From Aspidapion aeneum (Eukaryota > Arthropoda > Insecta > Coleoptera > Brentidae), in contig CAUYVT010000048.1 of NCBI GenBank assembly GCA_963576565.1, forward strand, positions 113,135 through 177,134: 64,000 nucleotides of DNA, read 5' to 3'. Under the pieces are notes generated by a model, which worked only from the letters and a program-made list of their open reading frames with translations, searched no databases and was not told the DNA's origin. Positions 44,068-56,042 of this stretch are shown here, piece after piece. Position numbers and translations under genes: made by a program. The number at the start of each line of letters is the position of its first letter. Position 1 is the stretch's first letter.

Positions 44068-44723
44068 ACAAGGTGTTCCAACTAAAAGGTAACAGTTTTT
44101 GGGTATTTTTTGTGCGAATTTCGAGAAACGCTCGAACACGTCGATTTTGTTTACGAGGGGGTCACTCTTTGGCTATCTTGAAATTTTTGTGGCACGCACC
44201 ATCTTCGAGGGGTATACTTTACCCCTATATTTTGAATAGGGAAAGTAGGTCTAGTTACCTTGTTTTGAAGCTCTCTTGAATATCTTTATAACCATGTAAA
44301 AATTTTGAAAATCCATAGATTAGTTTTTGAGATATTTGCTTTTAAATTTTACATGGAATGATAAAATAAAAATTAAATCCGAAAAATATAAAATTCTGAT
44401 TAAATTTTTATTTTATCAGTCCATGTTAAATTTGAAAGTTTGAAGGCAATTATCTCAAAAACTAATGGATAGATTTTTGAAATTTTTACATGGTTGTAAA
44501 GACATTCAAGAGGCCTTCAAAACAAGGTATCACTAGACCCAGTTTCCCTATTCAAAATATAGGGGTAAAGTATACCCCTCGAAGATGGTGCGTGCTACAA
44601 AAATTTCAAGATAGCCAAAAAGTGTCCCCCTCGTACACAAAATCGACGTGTCCAAGCGTTTGTCCAAATTCGCACGAAAAATACCCAAAAAGACGTCTGT
44701 TACCTTTTAGTTGGGACATCCTG
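44068..44723. mobile_element. CAAGGTGTTCCAACTAAAAG foldback MITE
   Basis: Ends CAAGGTGTTCCAACTAAAAG and inverse of CAGGATGTCCCAACTAAAAG, flanked by TA. Both arms pair for ~290 bases (GGGGTATACTTTACCCCTAT and inverse). Non-coding. Confidence 0.85.
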
Positions 44724-44906
44724 TATAGTAGTTTTTTAGGGTTAGAGGAGTAACAAAATTTTGAGAACAGCATCCGCCATATCAATATAAGGTTTAAAGA
44801 GTGCATGAATTAATCACGTCATGGGTTCATTCATTTTAATTAACAATAACGATAAACAATAAAAATTTTTGCAATAGTAAAAAAAAACGGCGGCAGCGAA
44901 ACGGTA

Positions 44907-46422
44907 CAGCGTGTCCCATTTTCGATGGGATTAAATGGGAAACTCGGTTATTATTAAAGATATCGATTTTCTGATTGCACCTTACCGTGCTCTTTTTTGG
45001 AGCCCTTAAAAATGGTGTAATCAGATTTTTGCTATACCCCGTGGTTTCGCTAATACAGGGAGTTTTTGAAAAAATTGCATTTTAATTAATTCCTTGTATC
45101 TCGCTTATTTTGCAAGATATTTTTATTCTGGAAAAACCTTTATATGGCAACCTTTTTAGAGCAAAATAATGACGTTGTCAATTTTTAAAAATATTGTTTA
45201 GTTTTTGAGATATGGTATTTATCATAAAAAAATTAAATACGGACCTGGATTTTTTTTATTACTACTTTGATTAGTTCCATGCTATTATTACCTTAAAATG
45301 ATAAAACTTTAATATTTTTTTGATTTAAGGTTAAAAAAAACTATTTAATATTTGAAAAAAAAATTATAGTCCAAACCTGGAAATTTCCAACGTAATTATA
45401 AATTAAAATTGCAAGACACACTAGTTGAACGATTTTTAGTTTATCTGTTTTGAAATGATAATTAAAAGATTTATAAATAAAGTAAAAAACGTTAAAAAGT
45501 TACAAAAATAATATCATACTAATTAGTTGATAACCGAACAGCAGGTCGTGAAATTTATAAAACAAAAGCGTGGAATTGACATTGTCATTTTACTTGTCAT
45601 TTTTGTGAATGGCTTACAATTATTTTAAACTGGCTAGAAATCGACCATATCCAGATTTTGAAAATTGTGATATGTTTGAGTGCTTCATTCAAGCAACAAA
45701 ATCCAAATATTTTTATGCAAAATGCGTTAAGAAAAATTACTCAAAAATGCCAACAATGTCTTACACATAATGGTAATCAGAAAAATTAGTTAGTTTTTAT
45801 AATTTGTTTTTTTTTTGTATTTTTCGTAGACTTTGTTTCAAATAAATCTGTAAATTAACGTAAAACCATTTTAATATGCTAAGTATCAAAACAGTTAAAC
45901 TAAAAATTGTTTAACTAGCAAGTTTTAGTTTATATTTATGTTGGAAATATCCAGGTTCGGACTAATTTTTTTTTTAAATATTAAATATATTTTTTTTTAA
46001 GTTAAAACAAAATTTTTTTAAATTTTTTTTATTTTATGATAATACTAGCATGAAACCATTCAAAATAGTAATAAAAAAATCCAGGTCTGTATTTAATTTT
46101 TTTATGATAAATACCATATCTCAAAAACTAAACAATATTTTAAAAAATTGACAACGTCATTATTTTCTTCCAAAAAAGTTGCCACAAAAATGTTTTTACA
46201 GAATAAAAGTATCTCGCAAAATAAGCGAGATACAAGGGATTATTAAAAATACAATTTTTTCAAAAACTCCCTGTATTAGCGAAATTACGGGGTATAGCAA
46301 AAATCTGATTACGCCATTTTTAAGGGCTCAAAAAACGAGCACGGTAAGGTGTAATCAGAAAATCAATATCTTTAATAATAACCGAATTTCCCATTTAATC
46401 CCATCGAAAATGGGACACGCTG
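44907..46422. mobile_element. CAGCGTGTCCCA foldback element with 65-codon ORF (family K), copy 1
   Basis: TIRs of about 490 bp start CAGCGTGTCCCATTTTCGAT, flanked by TA. The ~545-bp centre is unique and carries a short ORF. Copies 2 (54514-56042) and 3 (from 61281) have the same layout and ~95% identity. Confidence 0.9.
45611..45789 (+). pseudogene. 65-codon ORF of family K, copy 1, broken by a 17-bp deletion
   Basis: It begins MAYNYFKLARNRPYPDFEN and runs as in the other copies until a 17-base deletion near codon 33 shifts the frame. The end of the ORF (QKCQQCLTHNGNQKN then stop) is still present out of frame. An AATAAA follows about 50 bases downstream. Function unknown. Confidence 0.7.
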
Positions 46423-46527
46423 TACATCCTAGCAAAAAAGATCCAATTTTTTTTTTATAGAACCTTTAAGTCTGCTTTTTCTAATATGTTACTCAACATC
46501 TTAATCCTGGTGGATAGTTGCCGAAGC

Positions 46528-46577
46528 TAAGGTCACTATATCACGAAGTTCCTTAACTACGCGATATAGTGACCTTA
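46528..46577. mobile_element. 50-bp hairpin micro-element with perfect 8-bp TSD, copy 2
   Basis: Starts TAAGGTCACTATATCACGAA and ends in its inverse with one mismatch. Flanked by GCCGAAGC at 46520-46527 and 46578-46585. Same element as 13710-13757 with a different target. Confidence 0.9.
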
Positions 46578-46585
46578 GCCGAAGC

Positions 46586-47816
46586 CAGCTACAACGTAAA
46601 ATTTTGTAAAAAAAAATCTCAAAAATTGTGCCAGCCAGTAAAACCGTAATAATAATAAATGTTTGAAAAAGTATTTCGTTAAAAAGTGTGTTGTTTGTTC
46701 TTGACTCGCTTTTGATACGATGCCCACACTCTTTCTAAACAACAACGGTGAACTTATAGAGAATCTAATATAATAGCCTACTCCCCGTTTAATTTTTGTA
46801 ATCAAAAAACAATAATATTTGTAATCATTATACCCTATAAATCACTATACACTCTAAATAAAAATAAGTGATGCATTGATCCTTTTTACAATTACATGGT
46901 GATAAGACATCGCATCGGTATATATATGTATAGAGAGATTAGTTCGTTTATTTTAATGACTAACCACCAATTTATTTAAAACAGTTTTCCGCAGAAACAA
47001 TGTGATCCAGAGGAATATTTGCCATGGTAATCTAGACTTAGTTGTACACATCAATGTACTAATCAAAATTGTCGGAAAAAGTCAAATACGATCATTGAAA
47101 TATTGAAAATAACACTTCTTCGATTTTTTTTTGCAGGAACTGTGTTGTTTACCCGCCTGCAAAATGCACTCATTTTTCGGATTTTGGTGCGAAAAGTCTT
47201 ATTTTTCGCATTGTTTTCCCTTTTTACATTATAGAACAATGCGGAAAGTTAAAACATTCCATTCTAACAAAGATTAAATATTTTAAAAATCACAAATCTA
47301 GGCTTCCATAGAAAGAAAACACAGTTTAGTTCTTCTTCAAAATGTAAACATTTATTTTGAAAATTTTCTAGATGCCAAATTTTGAAAGAATATGTGAACT
47401 TTAAATCTTTTTAATTTGTGCCTAACACATGCGTAAATAACTTTCCGCACTTGATTGCTTGCTGGAAAAGTGGCTCTTTCTGTTCTTAGAAACTAGTTAC
47501 GTGAACTGATAATATTAAGATGGTCGATAGGAATGCTTCTTAATTGGCAAGTTAGTGTCTCGGTTTGTCTGAAAAATAACTCATAAAAAAGTTAAAACAA
47601 AGTCTCAAACTACTTACACATCGCAAATGTCCAAGGGTATTTTGTAAAAGGGAATTCATTAATTCCTAAATTGATTAACAGAAATAGAATTTTATCTTAT
47701 GTATTACTGAGTGTTCGTCACTTAAAAAAATGTATTATCCAGATAAATCAAGTTTTTTCAGTGGTGATACCACGAGGGCTTAAAAATTACTAATTATTTT
47801 TATAAAAGCTTGTTGA
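46586..47816. other. AT-rich stretch without a recognised gene
   Basis: A short CCTAACACATGCG...TTTCCGCACTTG piece near 47424-47460 is related to the interior of the next element. No protein motif was seen. Confidence 0.4.
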
Positions 47817-48775
47817 TATAGTTATTTATCTAACAAGTGCGGAAAGTAATACCGCACACGACGGCCAAGCCGTCATGGGTTGTAAAGACATGTGTTAAGT
47901 ACAATATTTTACCTATGAGTACAGTAGGTAAGTTGTTTTGAATGTAAATTATAAATAATAAACATGTCAAATTAGATTGGATTGAAATGTAAACAAAGCT
48001 GTCTTATTGACGCGTTGCTAAGGTTTATTAGTGGTGCGCGTGCGGTAAAGTAACTTTTTATACGACTGTCTTGCAAAAGGGGGTTTTGCGCACGGAGAAC
48101 ACGATCTGAAAATGGCATTTTGCGCACGCTGTGTTCAAAACGTTTTGCACACGCTAATGTCATTTTTGCGCACGCCTATGTCATTTCTGCATACGGGTCT
48201 CCCGTCATTGTGATTTTTGTTGTTGTCACCCATTAATATAAGTTGGTTTAGTTCCGTAGCAACCGTCACTGCTCGTATGTTTTGTTGATTAGATACGTCA
48301 AAAAATTGTTGAATTTTTTAGAGTTTTGTTGTAAAAATGTCGGAAATAAAAACAAGTTAAATTAAAATTTGATTTTTCTTTCTTTATTAGCAGTCGTATA
48401 AAAAATATTGTAAAAAACTCGTTTGAAAACCTCTTTGCATACTCCCTCGACTTGTAGACCTCGTCTTCGGCTCAGTCTACCAAACTGTCTCGATTGTGTG
48501 CCAAGAGTCTTTTCAAACCTTGTTGTTTAAATAACTAATTACTTTACACCACTTAGAAAGCTCAGCAACGCATCAATAAGACAGCTTCAATATTTGTTTA
48601 CATTTCAATTTCATCTAATTGGACATGTTTATTTAAAAATTACATTCAATTTTTTGAAAAAAAAAAGTAAAATATTTTACCTAACACATGCGGAAAGTGT
48701 CTTTACCACCCATGACGCGTCGTTCGACCAACTGCCGTCACGTGTGGTTCCACACTTGTTAGGTAAATAACTATA
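47817..48775. mobile_element. Foldback element with TATAGTTATTTAYCTAACAA ends
   Basis: The ends read TATAGTTATTTATCTAACAA and TATAGTTATTTACCTAACAA inverted. Inner inverted blocks (TTGGATTGAAATGTAAACAA region against 48.6 kb) confirm ~250-bp arms. The middle has four TTTTGCGCACG-type repeats (48085-48185). No TSD longer than a few bases and no gene were seen. Confidence 0.7.
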
Positions 48776-50290
48776 ACGAGTTGGAAGAATAGAACAAGTG
48801 AAATTAGACAATAAGCTTCAATAAAAATTATCCGGGTAATTTTTAAGAACGGAATATTTCTAAAAATATAAACTGTTTTGTTTACTTTTATTTGTTTTTT
48901 GTATATTTTAAATTAAATTTATGTCAATTTCTTATTCTGTGATATTCCCAAATTGATTTATTAGATATTTGTTGACTTTGAAGTTTCTGTTGTTTATAAT
49001 ACCATCACAACGTGGAATTTTTGTAATACCTATAAGCTCTAAGTTTTAAATATCTAGTGATTAATTTGAAACCCGATAAGAATGCTGTTTTAAAAATTAA
49101 TACAAACCTTTACTTTGGTTAACTACCACCAAAGAACATATTTCATCCATTGTAGGGAATATTGGCTATTCTGTTTTTACATGCTCTTAAGTGTTAAAGC
49201 AATTGTGAACATTGCCCATTTAAGAATTAATTTTTCTATGAAGCATATCGCACCCTCGTTAAAAAATAGTCACACCTCAAAAAACATTGTTTTGAGAAAA
49301 TCGCTGTTAAAGAATTTAGTTCATTAGAGAGATTCATTTTTCACTTACATGACAAATTACGAGTTAACATGTTATTTTATATCAACCGGAACCTATTAAC
49401 TCAATGTAATTGGTGCAGTACGTTTGTCAGAAAAAATGATTTTTGTTGTTTTTAGTTAAAAAAAAAAGACAAAAACCCGATATTGTGACACTTTTTTAGA
49501 ACAAGGCATCATGACGTTGTAAATCAGGATGTCACGCAGGATGGTAAATAATATAAAAAAAGAAAACAAATAAAGAAGAAACTTTGTATTTATTTTTACA
49601 ACGAGTTATAAAATGCTGAATAACAACTGGGAATGTGATTATTCTCTAATAAATTCAAAAGATTTTTTTCTTATTCTCCTTAAATCTAAGTACACTAAAC
49701 AATTCGAAAAAACAGTCACAACACAAAAAAGAACAGTATTTTACTTCTTATATGGGTCAGATTTAACCAATAGTTCACTTGAAAACGTTCACAACTCGAA
49801 ATATGACTCTTTTCAGGATGAAACTCCACGTTCACGCTGTTATAAAGTCAAAAGTGACACTGTAAAGGAACGCATCCTCAGCTAAACTGGACAAAATAAA
49901 AGAGTCACATCGCCATTTCGCGGTGAATTGTCGAAACATAAATGTGACGATGGCGGCAAGTTTATCTCAATAAGGGCAATTTTTGAGTTGTGACTTTTTC
50001 AGCGGGTGTGCGATATCTTACTGAATCTTAATTGAAATCAAGTCACACTGGGCTGGCTGTGGCAATGCATCCATTTTCTCGGTATCCAAGTGCTTTGTCA
50101 CAACATGAACGGAACGTGGATTGCACTAACATTTAGCTGTTAGAAAGCTATCTGGAAAAACGAGCTTAGTTAGACTTAGACATAATTATTCTAATTTTGG
50201 GATGTTTTCAAAATTTCTATGACTTAACCGTTTTTGTAGCTAGGAATAGATTTTAACCAGTTTTTCAAAATGTTTGTGCTAATTTAGTTT
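48776..50290. other. AT-rich stretch without a recognised gene
   Basis: A 90-codon plus ORF at 49613-49885 has no recognisable motif. No long inverted repeat was noticed. Confidence 0.4.
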
Positions 50291-50296
50291 ATTAAT

Positions 50297-50340
50297 GTCC
50301 CATGAAGATGTAAGTTTCTGCTTACGAAACATGTCGGGAC
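50297..50340 (+). ncRNA. Degenerate hammerhead-like motif
   Basis: The order GTCCCATGAAGATG, a small hairpin (GTAAGTTTCTGCTTAC), CGAAAC and ATGTCGGGAC resembles the hammerhead family seen in retroelements. The invariant CUGAUGA box is degraded to CATGAAGA, so activity is unlikely. Confidence 0.35.
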
Positions 50341-50371
50341 TATTTGTTTAAAACAAATTAAAAATTAGTGG

Positions 50372-52098
50372 AGGAAGACAATGACCTGTTTGATTACTAT
50401 AATTATTCTAGCCCATGACATTATCGTATCAGCTCTGTATGTGTGAGCTTTATTGGCACGTGTCAAAATTTTCCAATCTTCCACACAATCTTCTCCGATC
50501 AAAATCTAATTAAGATACAGAAAATAAGGGGCTTTCCATATCAATTCCTTTTCCACTTAATTTTGATTTTAATAAAAATTAATTAAATTAAACCGAGATA
50601 AAAAAATTGGAAAAATGTTCCTTAAATGTACAGGGTGTTTTATCTTCTTAAATGGCCACAACATATCTATGTTTTTTTCTAAAAAAATCCGAACTTTGCA
50701 AAAACTTCTTTTGAAACTGTTTAGAAACAGGAACAAGAGGCTTTAGGAAAAAATATTGAAAATGACAAATAATCGCATCAGTGACCTTAATTTTTTTTAT
50801 TTAGTCGGTTTAGAACGTTTTTCTACGTTGTCCGACGCCTATTCTCCATGCACCTCCTTCGATCCTGACAATCATCTTCTGTCAGATGTTTTTGACTCAT
50901 TGATCTTTGGATTGACTGTTGCCATTCCAGTTTAGGACGCCCTCTTTTTCTGCGCCCTATTGGTTGCCATTCTAGGACCTGCTTTGGTAGGTAATCTTTC
51001 GTCGCTCATCCGTTGTACATTGCCGTACCATATCAGTTGCCTTTTAGTGATGTCATCCGTTATGCTTCCCTCAATTCCCATTCTTTCTTTTATGATCTCA
51101 TTTCTTATATGATCTGTTCTAGATATTCTCATTGATCTTCTTATTGCATCCATTTCGACACTTTCCATTTTTGCTTTGTATTTTTCTGTTACGCGACAAG
51201 TCTCTATTCCATACAGCAGCGTGCTTTTCACCATTGTTTCATATATGTTAAATTTTACATTCTTTTTTATCTCTCTGCTCCATAAAATACTGTTAAGACA
51301 ACCAATAACCTTTTTTGCTTTTACTATTTTTTTTCCAGTTCTTTACAGTCTGTTCCCGTCTTATCAAATGTGACACCCAAGTATACATACTCATTACATG
51401 GAGATATTGTTTGTCCATTTTCTAGTTCTAATTCACTTGATTCGTTTCCAATACATAAGTACTGTGTCTTGTCCACGTTCACTGTTAACCCCCACTTTTG
51501 GTATTCTTCCGTTAACTTTCTCATCATATACTCCATGTCTTCTTTATCATTAGCTACAATTACTTGGTCGTCAGCAAACTGTAGTATGTATATGGTAAAT
51601 CGGTCGTTAAGTTGTATTCCCATGCCGTGTTGCAGAGAGAAAGACAATAACCTGTTTGATTACTATAATTATTCTAGCCCATGACATTATCGTACCACCT
51701 CTGTATGTGTGAGCTTTTTCGGCACGTGTCAAAATTTTTCAATCTTCCACACAATCTTCTCCGATCAAAATCTAATTAAAATACAGAAAATATAAGGGGC
51801 TTTCCATATCAAGCCATCATTCCTTTTGTACTTAAAAATTTTGATTTTAATAAAAATTAATTTTTTGATTTCCCTATGAGTACCGATTAAACCGAGATAA
51901 AAAAAATTGAAAAAATGTTGCGATTCCTTAAACCTACAGGGTGTTTTATCTTCTTAATTGGCCACAACATATCTATGTTTTTTTCTGAAAAAATACGAAC
52001 TTTGCAAAAACTTTTTTTTAAACTGCCTAGAAACAGGAACAGGAGGCTTTAGGAAAAAATATTGAAAATTACAAATAATCGCATCAGTGACCTTAATA
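50372..52098 (+). repeat. ~430-bp direct repeats flanking a LINE fragment
   Basis: Bases 50372-50794 (starts GACAATGACCTGTTTGATTA) recur at 51641-52098 with ~93% identity and one ~30-bp indel. A minus-strand LINE piece fills the gap exactly. Confidence 0.8.
50810..51636 (-). pseudogene. RTE-like LINE, 3' fragment (family 2)
   Basis: The minus strand encodes HGMGIQLNDRFTIYILQFAD followed by DQVIVAND, so the RT catalytic FADD is present, then YVYLGVTFDKTGTDCKEL and, after a frameshift, WYGNVQRMSDERLP. Another frameshift destroys the GRRKRGRP block, and the frame ends RRKTF. It matches the longer copy at 52624-54069 over its length. It is truncated at its 5' side at 51636. Reverse transcriptase for target-primed retrotransposition is the family role; this copy is dead. 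Confidence 0.85.
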
Positions 52099-52617
52099 CT
52101 GGACAATAAATGAAAAACATCGCCATGTTAAAAAAGTGACCCCTTCGATATTTTATATTTTTTTGAGAAAAGATGCTCCAATATCTTGTCTATTGCCTTT
52201 AAAAATTTTAGAGTGGGAGAGAAATATAAATGTCAAAAAGAAAAATTCTTGTTTAAGTTTGCCGAGGCCTTGGCCATACTTATATGTATATGGGCAAGCG
52301 AGCAGTCCTATTGAGGCGCCCGGGGTGTGCATCAATATATATTTTATTAAAGAAAGTTGTTTTGCTTTAAGGGAAAAATCGTTGTTTTTTTCATTCTTTT
52401 GTATTTTTTTAGAAATAATCATAAACCATAGATATGTCTTGGACAATTAAGAAAATAAAACACCCTGTTGATTTAAGGAAACGCAACATTTTTTCAAATT
52501 TTTTAACTTTGTGTAATCGGTATCTATAGAGGAACCAAAAAAGAAATTTTTATTAAAATCAAAATTTTGAAGTGTAAAAGGTTGACATGGAAAGAAAGCT
52601 CCATAAATGAGATACAG
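51780..52617. mobile_element. Foldback element with ATAAGGGGCTTTCC ends and internal CAGGGTGTTTTATCTTC
   Basis: Arms of ~180 bases pair: GGGGCTTTCCATATCAA and TTTTGATTTTAATAAAAATT on the left with inverted counterparts near 52540-52617. Further in lie CAGGGTGTTTTATCTTCTTA and its inverse at 52440. The left arm is also the end of the 430-bp direct repeat. The centre has no recognised gene. Confidence 0.65.
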
Positions 52618-52623
52618 TTCTGA

Positions 52624-54069
52624 ATGAAAATGAATATATATGCTGAAATGCTCAAATATGGATCAGAGAAACTACTCGAAAATCTCACATATAATATCAA
52701 TCAATGCATAAACGGACATCCAGTACCTAATAATTGGAAAATTGCATTCATGTCCTCAATACATAAAAAAGGAAACAAGCTGGATTGTAACAATTACAGA
52801 GGAATTTCAGTGACCAGTACTCTAAGTAGATTGTACGATAGGTTTCTTAGAGATCTAATAGAGAATGATTTTCATGAACAAGAAGAAGAAGAGCAAAGTG
52901 GGTTTCGTGCAGGCAGATCTTGTAGTGATAATGTTTTTTGTCTTAAACAAGTAATTGAGAAAAGGAGCGCCAGAAATATAGAGACTCATGTTACCTTTGT
53001 GGACCTACAAAAAGCATATGATACCGTTCCAGTAGAAAACTTATGGACAGTGTTAAAGCAAACTAATATCAATCATACATACAAAAAAGCGATAAAAGAA
53101 CTATATAAAGGGTCAAAATCTAAAGTTAAAATTGGAAATAGACTTTCAAAAGAATTCCAGGTAACAAAAGGCTTAAGACAGGGATGTTGTATCTCTCTAA
53201 CTCTTTTTAAAATATATATCGCAGTAGCTCTAAAAAACTGGAAACGTAAAGTGCACGGCATGGGAATACAACTTAACGACCGATTTACCATATACACACT
53301 GCAGTTTGCTGACGACCAAGTAATTGTAGCTAATGATAAAGAAGACATGGAGTATATGATAGGAAAGTTAATGGAAGAATACCAAAAGTGGGGATTAACA
53401 GGGAACGTGGACAAGACACAGTACTTATATATTGGAAACGAATCCAGTGAGTTAGAACTAGACAATGGACAAACAATATCTCCATGTAATGAGTACGTAT
53501 ACTTGGGTGTCACATTTGATAAGACATGAACAGATTGTAAAGAACTGGAAAAAAGAATAGTAAAAGCAAAAAGGGTTATTGGATGTCTTAACAGGATTTT
53601 ATGGAGCAGAGAGATAAAAAAGAATGTAAAATTTAACATATGAAACAATGGTGAAAAGTACAACAGCATGCTTTTCAAAATAGAGACTTGTTGTGTAACA
53701 GAAATATACAAAACAAAAATGGAAAGTGTCGAAATGGATGCAATAAGAAGATCAATGAGAATATCTAGAATAGATCACATAAGAAATGACATCATAAAAG
53801 AAAAAATGGGAATCGAGGGAAGCATAACGGACGACATCACTAAAAGGCAACTGATATGGTACGGCCATGTACAACGGATGAACGAAGAAAGATTACCAAA
53901 GCAAGTCCTAGAATGGCAACCAATAGGGCGCAGAAAAAGAGGGCGTCCTAAACTCGAATGGCAACGATCAATCCAAAGATCAATGAGTCAAAAAAATCTA
54001 ACAGAAGATGATTGTCAGGATCGAAGGAGGTGGAGAATAGGCGTCGGACAACGTAGAAAAACATTCTAA
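52624..54069 (+). pseudogene. RTE-like LINE reverse transcriptase ORF (family 2), 5'-truncated
   Basis: The first 301 codons hold the RT palm: NNYRGISVTSTLSRLYDRFL, SGFRAGRSCSDNVFCLKQ, VTFVDLQKAYDTV with the first catalytic D, GLRQGCCISLTLF, and QFADDQVIVAND with the FADD. A TGA at 53527 interrupts the frame; downstream pieces give LNRILWSREI and, from 53668, METVEMD-type sequence, WYGHVQRMNEERLPKQ, GRRKRGRPK and the end GVGQRRKTF. The endonuclease and N-terminal RT are absent. Start at 52624 is arbitrary because the true protein begins upstream. Family 2 differs clearly from the LINE at 56803. Confidence 0.9.
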
Positions 54070-54076
54070 ACCGACA

Positions 54077-54511
54077 TAGTAGTTATATGAAAATGAAAGT
54101 TCAATAATACCAGTTTATGCAGGCTCAACTATGAGAAAGACATTTGAGAATAGATAACTTCTTAAATGTCTGGCGATTTGCTGCCTGGGAACGATATGTC
54201 AAAGTATCTTGGTCAAAAGTTACGTTAGGTGCGCATTATAACTCCATAAACAATTTTATTAAGTTACTGTATTCGTAGGTTATTTCCGTGCAGTTGACGT
54301 TAAAAAAATAAGTTGAACTTGAGTTGTTAGAAGTCCACATCCGGTATATTGTCGGTCGAACTTCCAATTCTCTTCAGGCGAATATCGCCACATTAAGCAA
54401 TGCCCATGGTTTAGCTCCTCTCAGCTTAAGGTATGGCCAACCATGCACGTCTGTCGACAATTAACTTAAATCAAAACTACCACATTTATCTAGTTTGTAA
54501 ATGTTAGGATG
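54077..54511. other. LINE 3' flank and unassigned sequence
   Basis: A short 3' tail after the LINE stop passes into AT-rich sequence with no recognised gene. Confidence 0.4.
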
Positions 54512-54513
54512 TA

Positions 54514-56042
54514 CAGCGTGTCCCATTTTCGATGGGATTAAATGAGAAACTCGGTTATTATTAAAGTTATCGATTTTCTGATTGCACCTAACCGTGCTCT
54601 TTTTTGGAGCCCTTAAAAATGGTGTAATCAGATTTTTGCTATACCCCGTGGTTTCGCTAATACAGGGAGTTTTTGAAAAAATTGCATTTTAATTAATTCC
54701 TTGTATCTCGCTTATTTTGCAAGATATTTTTATTCTGTAAAAACCTTTCTATGGCAACTTTTTTAGAGCAAAATAATGACGTTGTCAATTTTTAAAAATA
54801 TTGTTTAGTTTTTGAGATATGGTATTTATCATAAAAAAATTAAATACGGACCTGGATTTTTTTTATTACTACTTTGATTAGTTCCATGCTATTATTACCT
54901 TAAAATGATAAAACTTTCATATTTTTTTGATTTAAGGTTAAAAAAAGCTATTTAATATTTGAAAAAAAAATTATAGTCCGAACCTGGAAATTTCCCACGT
55001 AATTATAAATTAAAAATTGCAAGACACACTAGTTGAACGATTTTTAGTTTATATGTTTTGAAATGATAATTAAAAGATTTATAAATAAAGTAAAAAACGT
55101 TAAAAAGTTACAAAAATAATATCGTACTAATTATTTGATAACCAAACAGCAGGTCGTAATATTTACAAAACAAAAGCGTGGAATTGACATTGTCATTTTA
55201 CTTGTCATTTTTGTAAATGGCTTACAATTATTTTAAACTGGCTAGAAATCGACCATATCCAGATTTTGAAAAATGTAATATGTTTGATTGCTTTATTCAA
55301 GCAACAAAATCCCAATATTTAAATGGCAGAAATATTTTTATACAAAATGCGTTAAGAAAAATTACTCAAAAATGCCAACACTGTCTTACACATAATGGTA
55401 ATCAGAAGGATTAGTTATTTTTTATAATTTGTTTTTTTTTGTATTTTTCGTAGACTTTGTTTCAAATAAATCTGTAAATTAACGTAAAACGATTTTAATA
55501 TGCTAAGTATCAAAACAGTTAAACTAAAAATTGTTTAACTAGCAATTTTTAGTTTATATTTATGTTGGAAATATCCAGGTTCGGACTAATTTTTTCTTTA
55601 AATATTAAATATTTTTTTTTACCTTAAAACAAAAAATTTTTTAAATTTTTATTATTTTATGATAATACTGAAACCAATCAAAAAAGTAATTAAAAAAAAT
55701 CCAGGTCCGTATTTAATTTTTTTATGATAAATACCATATCTCAAAAACTAAACAATATTTTAAAAAATTGACAACGTCATTATTTTCTTCTAAAAAAGTT
55801 GCCATAAAAATGTTTTTACAGAATAAAAATATCTCGCAAAATAAGCGAGATACAAGAGATTATTAAAAATACAATTTTTTCAAAAACTCCCTGTATTAGC
55901 GAAACTACGGGGTATAACAAAAATCTGATTACGCCATTTTTAAGGGCTCAAAAAAAGAGCACGGTAAGGTGCAATCAGAAAATCAATATCTTTAATAATA
56001 ACCGAGTTTCCCATTTAATCCCATCAAAAATGGGACACGCTG
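54514..56042. mobile_element. Family K foldback element, copy 2
   Basis: TIRs start CAGCGTGTCCCATTTTCGAT, flanked by TA; arms ~490 bp. The copy is complete and its central ORF is open. Confidence 0.9.
55217..55414 (+). CDS. 65-codon ORF of family K, intact, function unknown
   Basis: The ORF starts MAYNYFKLARNRPYPDFEK and ends KITQKCQHCLTHNGNQKD. It is rich in aromatic and basic residues, has a C-x2-C pair near its C-terminus (KCQHC) and an earlier CNMFDC, so zinc binding is possible but unproven. No known domain was recognised. The same ORF is open in copy 3 and frameshifted in copy 1. Copies 2 and 3 differ at about nine bases, some silent and some not, which is too few to show selection. 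AATAAA lies ~60 bases after the stop, so it may be a complete small gene or the first exon of a lost transposase. Confidence 0.5.
   Translation: MAYNYFKLARNRPYPDFEKCNMFDCFIQATKSQYLNGRNIFIQNALRKITQKCQHCLTHNGNQKD

Noticed and set aside
44031..44806. Paired ORFs near 44.0-44.8 kb
   Set aside because: They are readings of the two inverted arms of the 44068-44723 MITE.
50372..52098. The direct repeats as LTRs of a retrotransposon
   Set aside because: They lack TG...CA ends, primer-binding site and polypurine tract, and what they enclose is a non-LTR fragment in antisense.
53073..53711. 212-codon minus-strand ORF
   Set aside because: Antisense shadow of the family 2 LINE reverse transcriptase.
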